Below, piece by piece: positions 42,810 through 52,087 of a stretch of DNA of 64,000 nucleotides (position 1 is the stretch's first letter; every line of letters starts with the position of its first letter). Below the pieces are notes generated by a model. That model did not search any database and was not told the origin of the DNA. It saw nothing but the letters and a program-made list of their open reading frames with translations. Source of the DNA: Microbulbifer marinus (GTDB lineage: Bacteria > Pseudomonadota > Gammaproteobacteria > Pseudomonadales > Cellvibrionaceae); NCBI RefSeq assembly GCF_900107725.1, contig NZ_FNQO01000003.1, positions 372,001 to 436,000 of the forward strand. The letters are read 5' to 3'. A program made the translations under genes and the position numbers.

Positions 42810-43988
42810 TTATTTGAAATCCGCGTCGACTATCGGGCTGACATCGGCGTCGTAGTCGACACCGTCAACACCGAAACCGAACAGCTTCAGAAAATCCTCC
42901 TGATAGCCCTTGTAATCGGTCAGCTCGAACAGGTTTTCCTCGGTCACTTCCGGCCACAGCTTCTCGATCTTGGCCTGGGTCTCCGGGCGCAGCTCCTTGT
43001 CGTCCATGCGGAAACGGTTGGTATCGTCCAGGCGCGGCGTGTCGGTGTAGAGACCTTCGGTGTACAGGCGATACAGCTGTTCGATACAGCCCTCGTGAGT
43101 GCCCTCTTCCTTCATCACCTTGTAGACGAGGGAGATATACAGCGGCATCACCGGGATCGCGGAGCTGGACTGAGTCACCAGCGCTTTCAGTACCGCCACA
43201 TTGGCATCGGCCTTGCCGCTGTCGCTGATCGCCTTGGCGGCGCGGTCCAGGTCTTCCTTCGCCTTGCCGATGGTGGCGTGGCCGTAGATCGGCCAGGTCA
43301 GTTTCTCGCCGATATAGGTGTAGGCAACGGTCTTGCAGTCGTCGGCCAGCACGCCGGCCTTACCCAGGGCGTCCATCCACAGTTCCCAATCTTCACCGCC
43401 CATGACTTTTACCGTCGCGGCGATCTCCTCTTCGCTCGCCGGCTCAACGGAAATGTCGGAGATTTCCAGCTTGTCGGTGTTCAGGTTCTTGGCGGTGTAG
43501 GACTTGCCGATCGGCTTCAGCACGGAGCTGTACAGTTCGCCGGTCTTCGGATCGGTGCGGCGCGGGGAGGCTAGGCTGTAGACCACCAGATCCACCTTGC
43601 CCATATCCTCCTTGATCATCTCAATGGCTTTGGCCTTGATCTCGTCGGAGAAGGCATCGCCGTTGATGCTCTTGGCGTAGAGACCGGCCTTGTGCGCCTC
43701 TTCCTCGAACGCTGCGGAGTTGTAGTAGCCGGCGGAGGCGGTGCGCTTCTCCGTCGGCGGCTTCTCGAAGAAGACACCGAGGGTGTTGGCACCGCAGCCG
43801 AAGGCGGCGGTAATGCGCGAGGCCAGGCCGTAACCGGTGGAGGCACCCACCACCAGCACGTTTTTCGGGCCGTCCTCGATAGCCGGCTGGGATTTGATGT
43901 ATTCAATCTGCTCGCGCACGTTGGCGGCACAGCCCTGCGGGTGGGCGTTGGTGCAGATAAAACCGCGTACTTTCGGCTGGATAATCAT
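42810..43988 (-). CDS. fabV: Enoyl-ACP reductase FabV
   Basis: NADH-dependent trans-2-enoyl-ACP (CoA) reductase of fatty-acid elongation, the triclosan-tolerant type. The 392-residue length is typical. The Rossmann motif [12 protein letters not shown] (residues 48-59) is followed by the catalytic Tyr235 and Lys244 in [13 protein letters not shown], the same Y-x8-K positions as in characterised FabV enzymes. Conserved C-terminal parts ([19 protein letters not shown] and VDYDADV) are present. Single gene; two strong palindromes follow it. Confidence 0.97.
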   Translation of the reverse strand: MIIQPKVRGFICTNAHPQGCAANVREQIEYIKSQPAIEDGPKNVLVVGASTGYGLASRITAAFGCGANTLGVFFEKPPTEKRTASAGYYNSAAFEEEAHKAGLYAKSINGDAFSDEIKAKAIEMIKEDMGKVDLVVYSLASPRRTDPKTGELYSSVLKPIGKSYTAKNLNTDKLEISDISVEPASEEEIAATVKVMGGEDWELWMDALGKAGVLADDCKTVAYTYIGEKLTWPIYGHATIGKAKEDLDRAAKAISDSGKADANVAVLKALVTQSSSAIPVMPLYISLVYKVMKEEGTHEGCIEQLYRLYTEGLYTDTPRLDDTNRFRMDDKELRPETQAKIEKLWPEVTEENLFELTDYKGYQEDFLKLFGFGVDGVDYDADVSPIVDADFK

Positions 43989-44556
43989 GCCTGTCAGTCT
44001 CCCCCTTACTCTGGGAATCGTGGTTGTTCGTTAGTCACAAATTCGTCTGGCCGACGGCGCCGCGAATACCTGGAGCGGCCGGACAGCGAGCATGGACGCG
44101 TAGGCAACCGCCATGGATGGCGGGCGAGCGCATCGACGCGCGAGTCACATTGGTGACGCATTCTAATGGCAGTTGCCCCCGAGTCCCATAGCGGCTGTCA
44201 CAAGGTGGCGGAATCCGTGTCCAGAATATCCCCCTACGCGGCCAAAGCGGCCACATCCGACGCTGCCGCCCTATCCGGGGGCAGAGGCCCCGTGCCGGTG
44301 CGCGCTTACACCGCGTGACTGCCGCAACTTGGCGCCGATTTCACGGCAATCGGCGCCATTTGTGTAACTTCGCGTTGGCACGCTGTGTGCAATTCCATGA
44401 GTGGAAGCATCTGCGAACTGACAGATTGGGCAGTTCTCGGACACTTCCGGCGGGTGCGCATGGCAGCGCATCTCGTTTACTCCACCCGGCTAGGTCGGGC
44501 GGTATCAACCAAGGCAGGGCAAGTGCCTACAACTCAGGCAAGGTAAAGAGGTAAGC
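43989..44556 (+). other. Intergenic region with palindrome and weak sigma-54-like site
   Basis: No gene is supported in these 568 bases between the divergent fabV and thioesterase genes. A perfect 10-base inverted repeat, GGCGCCGATT with AATCGGCGCC (44331-44357), has a 7-base spacer. Nineteen bases after it comes TGGCACGCTGTGTGCA (44376-44391), which has the GG-N10-GC spacing of a sigma-54 promoter but GTGC in place of TTGC. Both are about 170-230 bases before the thioesterase start. Treat the promoter reading as weak. Confidence 0.35.
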
Positions 44557-44985
44557 ATGAAATACTACTCACGTCATTTCGTTAAACCCGGTGATCTCAA
44601 CCCGGCACAACGGCTGTTCGGCGGTCAGCTGCTGGCGTGGATAGACGAGGAGGCGGCGATCTTCGCCGGCTGCCAGATGGGCACGCCGATGGTGGTGACC
44701 AAACTGATGTCGGAAATCGACTTCGTCAGCTCGGCTTTCTGCGGCGATGTGGTGGAGTTCGGCTTCGAGGTGGTCGCCATCGGCCGCACCTCCCTGACGG
44801 TGCACTGTGAGGTGCGCAACAAGCAGACCCGCGAACTGATTATCCAGGTCGAGCGAATCGTCTTCGTGGCGCTGGATGCCGATGGCAAACCGGCCCCGCA
44901 CAACAAAGCCGGCATGTCACTGGAGGAGGCGCGCCTGGCCACGCAGCGCGAGCGGGAGCTGCGCGAGCAGCGACTGGCGAGCTGA
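44557..44985 (+). CDS. Acyl-CoA thioesterase (YciA/hotdog family)
   Basis: A 142-residue hotdog-fold thioesterase that hydrolyses acyl-CoA. The hallmark NPAQRLFGGQLLAWIDEEAAI is followed by VVTKLMSEIDFVSSA and GDVVEFGFEVVAIGRTSLTV. The Asp in the helix (WIDEEA) is the usual catalytic acid. AGAGGTAAGC precedes the ATG. It stands alone after a long non-coding region. The precise chain-length preference cannot be read. Confidence 0.9.
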   Translation: MKYYSRHFVKPGDLNPAQRLFGGQLLAWIDEEAAIFAGCQMGTPMVVTKLMSEIDFVSSAFCGDVVEFGFEVVAIGRTSLTVHCEVRNKQTRELIIQVERIVFVALDADGKPAPHNKAGMSLEEARLATQRERELREQRLAS

Positions 44986-45072
44986 ATTCGCTCGGGCTCC
45001 GCACGGAGCCCGATCCTTCCAACGGCGGTATAATCACGCTTTTCCTGTGTCTCACCAGCAGCCGCCGTCACT

Positions 45073-45645
45073 ATGTTCGATCTGCGATTCATCACCCCCA
45101 AAGCCTGGACCGAGCCCGTGCTCGCCGATTTCGATCGCTTTCTGCAGGACCACGCCGCCGCGGAGAAGAAAGCCTCGGGAATGGCTGTCTCGATGTTCTC
45201 CCACTATCCGGATAAACCGGTGCTGGTCGAGGCGATGGTGAATCTGGCGCTGGAGGAAATGAATCATTTCCGCCAGGTCATCAAGATCATGCACGAGCGC
45301 GGTATTTATCAGGCGCCGGACGAGAAAGATCCCTATATCCACGCCATCCGCAAATTGATCCGCCGCGGACCGCGGGAATACCTGCTGGACCGGTTGCTGA
45401 CCGGCGGCATTATCGAGGCGCGTGGCTGCGAACGTTTCGGCCTGGTCGCCGCGGCGCTGCCCGAAGGCCAGCTGAAAGCCTTTTATCAGGTAATTACCGA
45501 CAGCGAAGCCCGCCACCACGAACTGTTCGTGGAGCTGGCGCTGGAGTATTTCCCCCCCAATGACGTGGAAGCGCGGCTGGACCAGTTGCTCGATGCCGAG
45601 GCGGCCATTACCGAAGCTCTGCCCCACCGCGCGGCGCTGCACTGA
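45073..45645 (+). CDS. miaE: tRNA-(ms2io6A) hydroxylase
   Basis: A diiron enzyme that hydroxylates the isoprenyl group of ms2i6A at position 37 of tRNAs reading U-starting codons. The 190-residue protein has a ferritin-like four-helix bundle with iron ligands in LEEMNHFRQVIKIMHERG, IIEARGCERFGLV and SEARHHELFVELALEYF. The N-terminus LRFITPKAWTEPVL is characteristic. It implies that MiaA and MiaB, not in this window, are present in the genome. Length is normal. Confidence 0.93.
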   Translation: MFDLRFITPKAWTEPVLADFDRFLQDHAAAEKKASGMAVSMFSHYPDKPVLVEAMVNLALEEMNHFRQVIKIMHERGIYQAPDEKDPYIHAIRKLIRRGPREYLLDRLLTGGIIEARGCERFGLVAAALPEGQLKAFYQVITDSEARHHELFVELALEYFPPNDVEARLDQLLDAEAAITEALPHRAALH

Positions 45646-45724
45646 GAGGCCCTGAATTTCGGCTCCCGGGAAAAAAATCCAACTGCAACCGAACGGCAAC
45701 ACTTGGCCGACGCTATCCAATACT

Positions 45725-46465
45725 ATGAAATTTCTACACCGCTACGCTTTCCAGATCGGACTCCTGACTGTCTTCGCCCTCACCTGGGGCTGGGCCGCAT
45801 GGCAACCGCTGCACCCGGATGACTGGCTGCTGGAAAACTACCTGGTGTTTATCGCGGTGCCCGTCGTGCTGGTCAGCGCGCGCGCCTTCCGGCTGTCGAA
45901 TGTGTCCTATGCACTGATCACGCTGTTTATGTGCCTGCATGTGATCGGCTCTCACTACACCTACGCGGAGGTGCCGTTCGGCGCGACGCTGCAGCAGTGG
46001 GTCGGCGCGGAACGCAATATGTACGACCGCCTGGTGCACTTCTGTTTCGGCCTGCTGCTCGCCTACCCGGTGCGCGAGGTGCTGATACGCCTGGCCGGCC
46101 TGCGCGGTTTCTGGGCCTATTTCTTCCCCGTCGACGTCACTTTTGCGCTGTCTTCCATTTACGAGATCATCGAGTGGCAGGCGGCGGATCGGGTATCACC
46201 GGAACTCGGCCTCGCCTTTCTCGGCAGTCAGGGCGACATATGGGATGCGCAGAAAGATATGCTGCTGGCGGGTATCGGCGCGATTATCGCAATGCTAATC
46301 GTGCTGCTGGCCAATCTGTGGCTGAACTCGAGAGCCTGGCAGGAGATCCGCAACAGCCTGCGCGTCCCCGGCGACGACCGCATACTCGGCGAAGTGCGGA
46401 TCCGGGAATGGTTGCGCAGGAGAGGAAGGCGGGGGGCGCGCCGTGCGGCCGACGCCGAGCATTAA
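45725..46465 (+). CDS. DUF2238 (YjdF-like) membrane protein
   Basis: A 246-residue inner-membrane protein with about six to seven helices. The DUF2238 signature parts are visible: LHVIGSHYTYAEVPFG, NMYDRLVHFCFGLLLAYPVRE, SSIYEIIEWQAA and GSQGDIWDAQKDMLLAGIGA. A very basic cytoplasmic tail (REWLRRRGRRGARRAAD) follows. The many conserved His, Tyr, Glu and Asp residues inside helices suggest an enzyme or transporter, but function is unknown. Its end overlaps the convergent Lrp-type gene by four bases. Confidence 0.88.
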   Translation: MKFLHRYAFQIGLLTVFALTWGWAAWQPLHPDDWLLENYLVFIAVPVVLVSARAFRLSNVSYALITLFMCLHVIGSHYTYAEVPFGATLQQWVGAERNMYDRLVHFCFGLLLAYPVREVLIRLAGLRGFWAYFFPVDVTFALSSIYEIIEWQAADRVSPELGLAFLGSQGDIWDAQKDMLLAGIGAIIAMLIVLLANLWLNSRAWQEIRNSLRVPGDDRILGEVRIREWLRRRGRRGARRAADAEH

Positions 46466-46938
46466 TTGCCGGAGATGTAATTGAGCGGCAGCTGCGTGGT
46501 CTGCTTCATCGTTTCCATCACGAAGCTGGAACTGACATCGAACAGGTCCGCCTTGATCAGCTCCTTGTACAGGCGATCGTAGCCCGGCATGTCGGTCACC
46601 ACCGCCTTGATCAGGTAATCCAGGTCGCCGCTCATGCGGTGCACTTCCAGGATCTCCGCGATCCCCTGCACCACCTGGCTGAACTGTGCCGCCCACTGGT
46701 CATTGTGCTGGTTGGTGCGGATCGCGATATAGACCGTCAGCGGCAGGTTGACCTGGTCCTGGTTCAGCAGGGTGACCCGCTCGCGAATCACCCCGTCCTC
46801 CTCCAGCTTGTGAATGCGCCGCCAGCAGGCGGACTTCGACAGCCCCACCCGCTCGGCGATATCGCCAACGGACAGGGTCGCATCCCGCTGCAACAGCTCC
46901 AGTATCTGCCGGTCCTGCCGGCTTATCTTCGCCGCCAC
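46462..46938 (-). CDS. Lrp/AsnC family transcriptional regulator
   Basis: A regulator of about 158 residues. The N-terminal helix-turn-helix is seen in KISRQDRQILELLQRDATLS and VGDIAERVGLSKSACWRRI. The C-terminal RAM (ligand-sensing) domain includes VYIAIRTNQHNDQW and MSGDLDYLIKAVVTDMPGYD. A GTG start at 46936-46938 was preferred over the ATG at 46956 because GAGGGGGA lies 7 bases before it and family members begin just here. It is divergent from the cysteine-desulfurase-like operon and is therefore the likely controller of it, perhaps sensing cysteine like the DecR/CyuR group of E. coli. The sensing idea is inference. Confidence 0.9.
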   Translation of the reverse strand: MAAKISRQDRQILELLQRDATLSVGDIAERVGLSKSACWRRIHKLEEDGVIRERVTLLNQDQVNLPLTVYIAIRTNQHNDQWAAQFSQVVQGIAEILEVHRMSGDLDYLIKAVVTDMPGYDRLYKELIKADLFDVSSSFVMETMKQTTQLPLNYISGN

Positions 46939-47001
46939 CGCATATCCCCCTCTCATTCCCGCCAGAAAGCGTTCCCGTTAACACAGTCTCAATGCACATT
47001 T

Positions 47002-47028
47002 GTTTCGAAATATGACAATACATGAAAC
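47002..47028. promoter_or_regulatory. Candidate Lrp-type operator in divergent intergenic region
   Basis: GTTTC (47002-47006) and GAAAC (47024-47028) form an inverted repeat around an AT-rich 17-base centre (AAATATGACAATACAT). This is the general shape of Lrp-family sites. It lies in the only space between the regulator gene and the aminotransferase gene. Confidence 0.45.
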
Positions 47029-47128
47029 GATAGCCCGAAAAAAGCGGACTGACTGACTCAGGCAGAGACATTGTTTCAGTGCAATACCTCTACAGTATGC
47101 GCCTCGAATAAGCGTAGAGAAGTAGGGT

Positions 47129-48808
47129 ATGACCGCACTGATAAAAACTATTCGCGAATCGGTCATCGGCGACCTGCAGCCGATCGACACCCCATTCGGC
47201 CGTAAGCCACTGGTCTACGCCGATTACACGGCGTCCGGGCGCGCGCTGGGCTTTATCGAGGATCATATCCGCACGCAGGTGCTGCCCTACTACGCCAATA
47301 CGCACACCGAGACCTCCTATACCGGCGCCCAGACCACCGCCCTGCGCGAGCAGGCCCGCGATGAGATTCGCCGTGCCGTCAACGCCGGCGCGGACGACCG
47401 CGTGATCTTCTGCGGCGCCGGCGCCACCGCCGCCGTGCACAAGCTGATCGATATCCTCAACCTGCGCCTGCCGGCGGACCTGGACCAGCGCTATCGGCTG
47501 CTGGAACAGATTCCGCCGCACGAGCGGCCGGTAGTCTTTATCGGCCCCTACGAGCACCACTCCAACGAACTGCCGTGGCGCGAGAGCATCGCCGAGCTGG
47601 TCTGTATTCCCCTCGACGCGGAGGGCATGCTGGACACCGACGCGCTGGACACCCAGTTGCGCGCCTATGCCGCACGGCCGCTGAAAATCGGCAGCTTTTC
47701 CGCCGCGTCGAACGTCACCGGTATCAAAACCGATGTCGACAGGGTGACGCGACTGCTGCACAGGCACGGCGCCCTGTCTTTCTGGGACTACGCCGCCGCT
47801 GCGCCCTATGTCGCCATCGATATGAGCGGCGAAAAGAATGCGAATGGCGATAGCAGCAAGGACGCCGTATTTATTTCCCCGCACAAATTCATCGGCGGCC
47901 CCGGCACACCGGGCATTCTCGTCGTCAAACAGTCACTGCTGAACAATTCCGTGCCGGCGGTCCCCGGCGGCGGCACCGTGCTCTACGTGACGCCGGAGGA
48001 CCATCGCTATCTGGACAATGCCGAGCGCAGTGAAGAGGGCGGCACGCCCGCGATTGTCGAATCCATTCGCGCCGGGCTGGTGTTCAAGCTGCAACAGGCG
48101 GTGGGCACCGACGAAATCGAGAAACGTGAGGCGGATTTCGTGCACCGCGCGCTAGCGCGCTGGTCCGAGTGCGAAAATATCGAGATCCTCGGCAATCCAA
48201 ACGCGCCGCGCCTGTCCATTACCTCACTGCGTATCAAGTGGCGTGGCGATGATCTGCACTACGGTTTTGTCGTGGCGCTGCTCAATGACCTGTTCGGTAT
48301 CCAGGCCCGCGGCGGCTGTTCCTGTGCCGGCCCCTACGGCCACGCCCTGCTGGGCATGGATATGGATTACAGCAGGGCGCTGGAAGCACAGTTACTCGAA
48401 GGCTTTATGGTGTTACGGCCTGGCTGGGTACGCCTTAATTTCAACTACTTTCTCGACGAAGCGACGTTCGAATACCTGGTACGCGCGGTGGAGCTGGTCG
48501 CGGAGCACGGCTGGAGACTGCTGCCCTACTATCGATTCGACGCATCCCACGGCGTCTGGCGCTTCCAAGACATCAAAACGGCACTGGCAGCCAGCCTCGC
48601 CGAGCTGGATTTCAGCCAGCTCGAATCACCTGCCGCCCCGACCGCAGCTGCCGATGTATGCCTGCAGGAGCAGCTGGCGCTGGCGGAGCGCGAGCTCTGC
48701 CGCGAGCGGCGCGATGCCACCCGCTACAGCCTGGAACTGCCGGCGGAGGCGGAACAGCTGCGCTGGTTTGTCGCGCCGCAAGAGGTTACACAAGCGCAAG
48801 GATTCTAA
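47129..48808 (+). CDS. Class-V aminotransferase, cysteine-desulfurase-like
   Basis: A 559-residue PLP enzyme. The PLP-binding Lys253 is in ISPHKFIGGPGTPGILVV. A Cys pair in the mobile loop, RGGCSCAGPYGH (Cys397 and Cys399), fits a cysteine desulfurase or selenocysteine-lyase-like mechanism. The N-terminal part has YADYTASGRALGFIE, THTETSYTGAQTT and FCGAGATAAVHKL. It is about 150 residues longer than ordinary desulfurases; the last ~80 residues are an extra Ala- and Glu-rich tail. It leads an operon with a TSUP permease (1-base gap) and a persulfide dioxygenase, which suggests it releases sulfane sulfur from cysteine or a related compound. Confidence 0.85.
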   Translation: MTALIKTIRESVIGDLQPIDTPFGRKPLVYADYTASGRALGFIEDHIRTQVLPYYANTHTETSYTGAQTTALREQARDEIRRAVNAGADDRVIFCGAGATAAVHKLIDILNLRLPADLDQRYRLLEQIPPHERPVVFIGPYEHHSNELPWRESIAELVCIPLDAEGMLDTDALDTQLRAYAARPLKIGSFSAASNVTGIKTDVDRVTRLLHRHGALSFWDYAAAAPYVAIDMSGEKNANGDSSKDAVFISPHKFIGGPGTPGILVVKQSLLNNSVPAVPGGGTVLYVTPEDHRYLDNAERSEEGGTPAIVESIRAGLVFKLQQAVGTDEIEKREADFVHRALARWSECENIEILGNPNAPRLSITSLRIKWRGDDLHYGFVVALLNDLFGIQARGGCSCAGPYGHALLGMDMDYSRALEAQLLEGFMVLRPGWVRLNFNYFLDEATFEYLVRAVELVAEHGWRLLPYYRFDASHGVWRFQDIKTALAASLAELDFSQLESPAAPTAAADVCLQEQLALAERELCRERRDATRYSLELPAEAEQLRWFVAPQEVTQAQGF

Positions 48809-48809
48809 A

Positions 48810-49601
48810 GTGATCGCCGAAACCATTGGGGTGGGTTTGGCGGTCGGGCTGATCCTGGGGCTCACCGGGGCCGGCGGCTCCATCTTTGCCGTGCCACTTT
48901 ATATCGTGCTGCTGAGCCTGTCGGTCAATGACGCCATGGGACTCGCCCTGGGCGCTGTCAGCGTGGCGGCGCTCACCGGCGTCTGGCTGCGCAACAACAG
49001 CCGCGACCTGGCCTGGCATCCGGGTCTGATGCTGGCACTGTCCGGTATGTTGACCGCGCCGGCCGGACGCTGGTTGGGGTCGCAGATCGATGAGAAGTTT
49101 TTGCTGAGCGGCTTTGCGCTGTTGGCGATCGGCCTCGCCCTGCGCATGTGGCATCAGGCCGGCAGCAGTCAGGCTACTCGCCAGGCAAACCCGTACCGCG
49201 ACACCGATATGGCGGATACCGCAAGAAAATCCTGGAGTAAAACCAGCTCGCTGTTGCTTACTGGCAGCCTGGCCGGACTGCTCTCCGGCCTGTTCGGTGT
49301 CGGCGGGGGTTTTCTGATAGTGCCACTGCTGACACTGCAGTTGGGTATGGAAATCAGGAGAGCGATCGGCACCTCGCTGATCGTCGTGGCCCTCGTCAGC
49401 GCTACCGGCTTCGCCTTCCACTTGCTGGCAGTGGCTGAGGTCCCGCTAGGAATTCTCGGCTACAGCAGCCTCGGCAGCGTTATTGGCATTATCGCCGGCA
49501 CCCTGCTCGCCCGCGGCTTCAGCGGCCCGAGGTTACAGAAACTGTTTGCCCTGGGTGTGATCGGCCTGATGGCCGTCACGCTGTCGAAAATCCAGACATA
49601 A
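48810..49601 (+). CDS. TSUP family permease, probable sulfite exporter
   Basis: A 263-residue membrane protein. The two TSUP motifs are visible: GLILGLTGAGGSIFAVPL (residues 12-29) and GLLSGLFGVGGGFLIVPLL (about 151-169). Translation probably starts at a GTG (48810-48812), one base after the aminotransferase stop, which gives tight coupling. Its place between a sulfur-releasing enzyme and a persulfide dioxygenase that produces sulfite suggests export of sulfite; this is inference from context. It is distinct in sequence from the TSUP protein at 36181. Confidence 0.88.
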   Translation: MIAETIGVGLAVGLILGLTGAGGSIFAVPLYIVLLSLSVNDAMGLALGAVSVAALTGVWLRNNSRDLAWHPGLMLALSGMLTAPAGRWLGSQIDEKFLLSGFALLAIGLALRMWHQAGSSQATRQANPYRDTDMADTARKSWSKTSSLLLTGSLAGLLSGLFGVGGGFLIVPLLTLQLGMEIRRAIGTSLIVVALVSATGFAFHLLAVAEVPLGILGYSSLGSVIGIIAGTLLARGFSGPRLQKLFALGVIGLMAVTLSKIQT

Positions 49602-49629
49602 AACCACTAATAAGAATTCGGGATATTCC

Positions 49630-50334
49630 ATGCTGTTGCGACAATTATTCGATGATGCTTCCTGCACCTTCACGTATTTGATTGCCGATGAACCCGGTGG
49701 CCAGGCCCTGCTGATAGATCCGGTGCTGGACAGAATGGAGACCTACCAGCAGTTGCTGCAGGAGCTCCAACTGGCTCTTGTTTACGCCATCGACACCCAC
49801 TTACATGCGGACCACATTTCGGCACTGGGAAGGCTGCGCGAACTCACCGGCTGTGAAACCGTGCACGGCGAGCGCTCACTCGCCCGGGGTATCACCAGAA
49901 AAGTGGGCGACGGTGACTGGATTCGCCTGCAGCGGGTAAAGTTGCAAGCCATCTATACGCCCGGCCACACCGACGACTCCTACTGCTTCCGCCTGCCGGC
50001 AAAGCCCGCCGACCTGCTGTTTACCGGCGATACGCTGCTGATTCGCGGTACCGGCCGCACTGACTTTCAGCAGGGAGATGCCGAGGCGCAGTACCGCAGC
50101 CTGGTGGACAGGATCATGTGCTTCGACGATGACACCGTTGTGTATCCCGGGCACGATTACCGCGGTATGACCTCCAGCACCATCGGCGAGGAACGCCGGC
50201 ACAACCCGAGGCTTCAGGTCGGCGACCAGCGCGAATATGTACGGTTGATGAGGCAGCTAAAACTGGACCGCCCCAAGCAGATGGATATTGCCGTACCGGC
50301 CAATCTGAACGGCGGGCTGCTGCGGGAAGCGTGA
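49630..50334 (+). CDS. Persulfide dioxygenase (ETHE1-like)
   Basis: A 234-residue MBL-fold enzyme that oxidises glutathione persulfide to sulfite. The metal site includes His57, His59, Asp61 and His62 (THLHADH), His113 (TPGHTDDSYCF) and Asp134 (FTGDTLLIRGTGRTDFQQGD). The TGRTDFQ segment is characteristic of ETHE1-type persulfide dioxygenases, not glyoxalase II. It lies 28 bases after the TSUP gene and closes the sulfur operon. The order fits sulfane sulfur to persulfide to sulfite to export. Confidence 0.9.
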   Translation: MLLRQLFDDASCTFTYLIADEPGGQALLIDPVLDRMETYQQLLQELQLALVYAIDTHLHADHISALGRLRELTGCETVHGERSLARGITRKVGDGDWIRLQRVKLQAIYTPGHTDDSYCFRLPAKPADLLFTGDTLLIRGTGRTDFQQGDAEAQYRSLVDRIMCFDDDTVVYPGHDYRGMTSSTIGEERRHNPRLQVGDQREYVRLMRQLKLDRPKQMDIAVPANLNGGLLREA

Positions 50335-50366
50335 CAACTTTTGACAGCTGCGCTAGCCGTATGCCA

Positions 50367-51065
50367 CTAGCCGTGTGCCTCTGAGCGCGTGTCGCCGGAC
50401 ACGCTGTCCGGTCGGTAGAGGGTGCCGAACAGCCAGTCGCCGATGGGATAGGTGATATTGAAATTGAAGCGCTGCATCAGGCGCGGATCGTGATGCTGGG
50501 TATGTAGCCGGCGTAGCGTCGCCATGCCCGGCAGCCGGCCGACCCACGACTCCTCGCGCACGTGATAGGCAAAGTGCAGCAGCTCGTAATTCAGGAAATA
50601 GGCAAACACCGTGGCCACATACAGCCAGGCCACATTGGCACCGAGCAGCCAGTGCACCAGCAGTGCCGACGGCACTACCGTGGCCAACAGGAAAAACGCC
50701 ACCAACACCGGTGGGAACAGCACTGCGTGGAAATCGCGGCTGTTTTCATAGGCCATGGCGTCATCGCGGAAGAAGCGGTGATGGCGCAGGGTGTGACGCC
50801 GGTAGACGCCACCGAGCCACTTGCGCCGGTTGTGCATGGGGCCGCGATGCCCCCAATACTCCATCAGGTTCGTGTATATAAAGGCGATGGGAAGCGTCAG
50901 CCACTGATACCACGTGGGCTCGTCTAACTGCAGCAGACTAAAGGCAATGACGGCGAGGCTGGCGCTGATGGTAAAGGCCAGGTGCAGCCAGCCGCTGTAG
51001 TGGGGACCGATAAACTCAGTGCGGTAGCGCTGGCGGTATTCGTCAGGTTTTTTATTATTTTTCAT
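50367..51065 (-). CDS. Sterol desaturase/fatty acid hydroxylase family membrane protein
   Basis: A 232-residue membrane protein with about four helices and the histidine clusters of the diiron membrane hydroxylases: HRGPMHN, RRHTLRHHRFF and LHTQHHDPRLM. Family members hydroxylate or desaturate lipids; the substrate here is not known. The ATG at 51063-51065 begins MKNNKK. It converges on the persulfide dioxygenase gene with a 32-base gap. No operon partner is evident. Confidence 0.85.
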   Translation of the reverse strand: MKNNKKPDEYRQRYRTEFIGPHYSGWLHLAFTISASLAVIAFSLLQLDEPTWYQWLTLPIAFIYTNLMEYWGHRGPMHNRRKWLGGVYRRHTLRHHRFFRDDAMAYENSRDFHAVLFPPVLVAFFLLATVVPSALLVHWLLGANVAWLYVATVFAYFLNYELLHFAYHVREESWVGRLPGMATLRRLHTQHHDPRLMQRFNFNITYPIGDWLFGTLYRPDSVSGDTRSEAHG

Positions 51066-51169
51066 CGGCGGCACTCATTCACAGACAGTGATTGGCGTAG
51101 CCGCTGGAGCCCACCTTCAGAAGGATACGCCCGTAAAACTGCGAGCAGGCTCCGGCAAGCGTAGGGAGA

Positions 51170-52087
51170 CTATCTTAACAGCAGCAGCGGCTGCTGAGTG
51201 CTCAACAACATTTTCGCCGTGATGCTGCCCATCAGCAGGTCCCGCAGGCGGTTGTGGCTGAAGGCTCCCATCACGGTCAGGTCGATTTTGTGCTGCGCCT
51301 GGTAGGCCGTCAGCGCCTCGACCGTCTTACCCTCGAGACGGCTTGCGGTCACCTCCAGGCCGGCGGTGTCCAGCACTGCGCTGGCTTCCGCCAGCAGGCC
51401 CTCGGCAGTCTCGGCCGGGCCGACAAAAACCAGGTGACAGGACAGCTCGCGGAACAGCGGGCTCTCGGCCACCAGTGCCAGCGCCTTGCGCGCCGCGTCG
51501 CTGCCGTCGTAGGCCAGCATGATCCGGCGCGGCGGTTCGAACTCCCGGTTCACTACCAGAATCGGCTTGTGCAGCGAGCGCACCACGGTTTCCAGATGGG
51601 CACCCAGGCCCTGCTCGGAGCCACCGTGCTCCTCGCCGCGGATGCCCAGGACCAGCACGCGGATGCTGTCTTCCAACTCGACCAGCGATTCGCTCAGGCT
51701 ATCGTGTCGCTGGCAGGTGGCGATCTGCTTTACGCCCGCCTGCTCGGCGCGCTCCCGCGCCGCCTGCAACATCAGTTTGCCCTGCTGTACCATCAGGCGT
51801 GAGCGCTGCTGCTCCAGCGCCGTCAGTTCTTCCAGCAATTCCTCCTGGCTGCCCAGGCCGATGCTGCCGGTCAGGTCCGCCACCGCCGGCACATTGCCGC
51901 GCTCGATATTGTGCAGCAGCTTCAACGGTGCGGAGATATTGACTGCGATCCAGGCGGCGTAGTCACATACCGCGCTGGTGTAGTGGGAGCCGTCGATACA
52001 GGACAACACCAGCGGCTGCTGGCTGTGGCCGTTGACTTCTTTATTGCTCTCGCTGTTATTGTTATTGGCACTACTGTTGACGGTCAT
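51170..52087 (-). CDS. Tandem universal stress protein (UspA family)
   Basis: A 305-residue protein with two Usp domains (about residues 25-170 and 185-305). The second has LAYDGSDAARKAL and a C-terminal VMGAFSHNRLRDLLMGSITA that resembles the ATP-binding G-x2-G-x9-G(S/T) motif. The first is more degenerate. The start ATG overlaps the SulP stop as ATGA (52087), so the two are translationally coupled, a common SulP-Usp pairing. It probably modulates or senses for the transporter; that role is inferred. Confidence 0.9.
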   Translation of the reverse strand: MTVNSSANNNNSESNKEVNGHSQQPLVLSCIDGSHYTSAVCDYAAWIAVNISAPLKLLHNIERGNVPAVADLTGSIGLGSQEELLEELTALEQQRSRLMVQQGKLMLQAARERAEQAGVKQIATCQRHDSLSESLVELEDSIRVLVLGIRGEEHGGSEQGLGAHLETVVRSLHKPILVVNREFEPPRRIMLAYDGSDAARKALALVAESPLFRELSCHLVFVGPAETAEGLLAEASAVLDTAGLEVTASRLEGKTVEALTAYQAQHKIDLTVMGAFSHNRLRDLLMGSITAKMLLSTQQPLLLLR

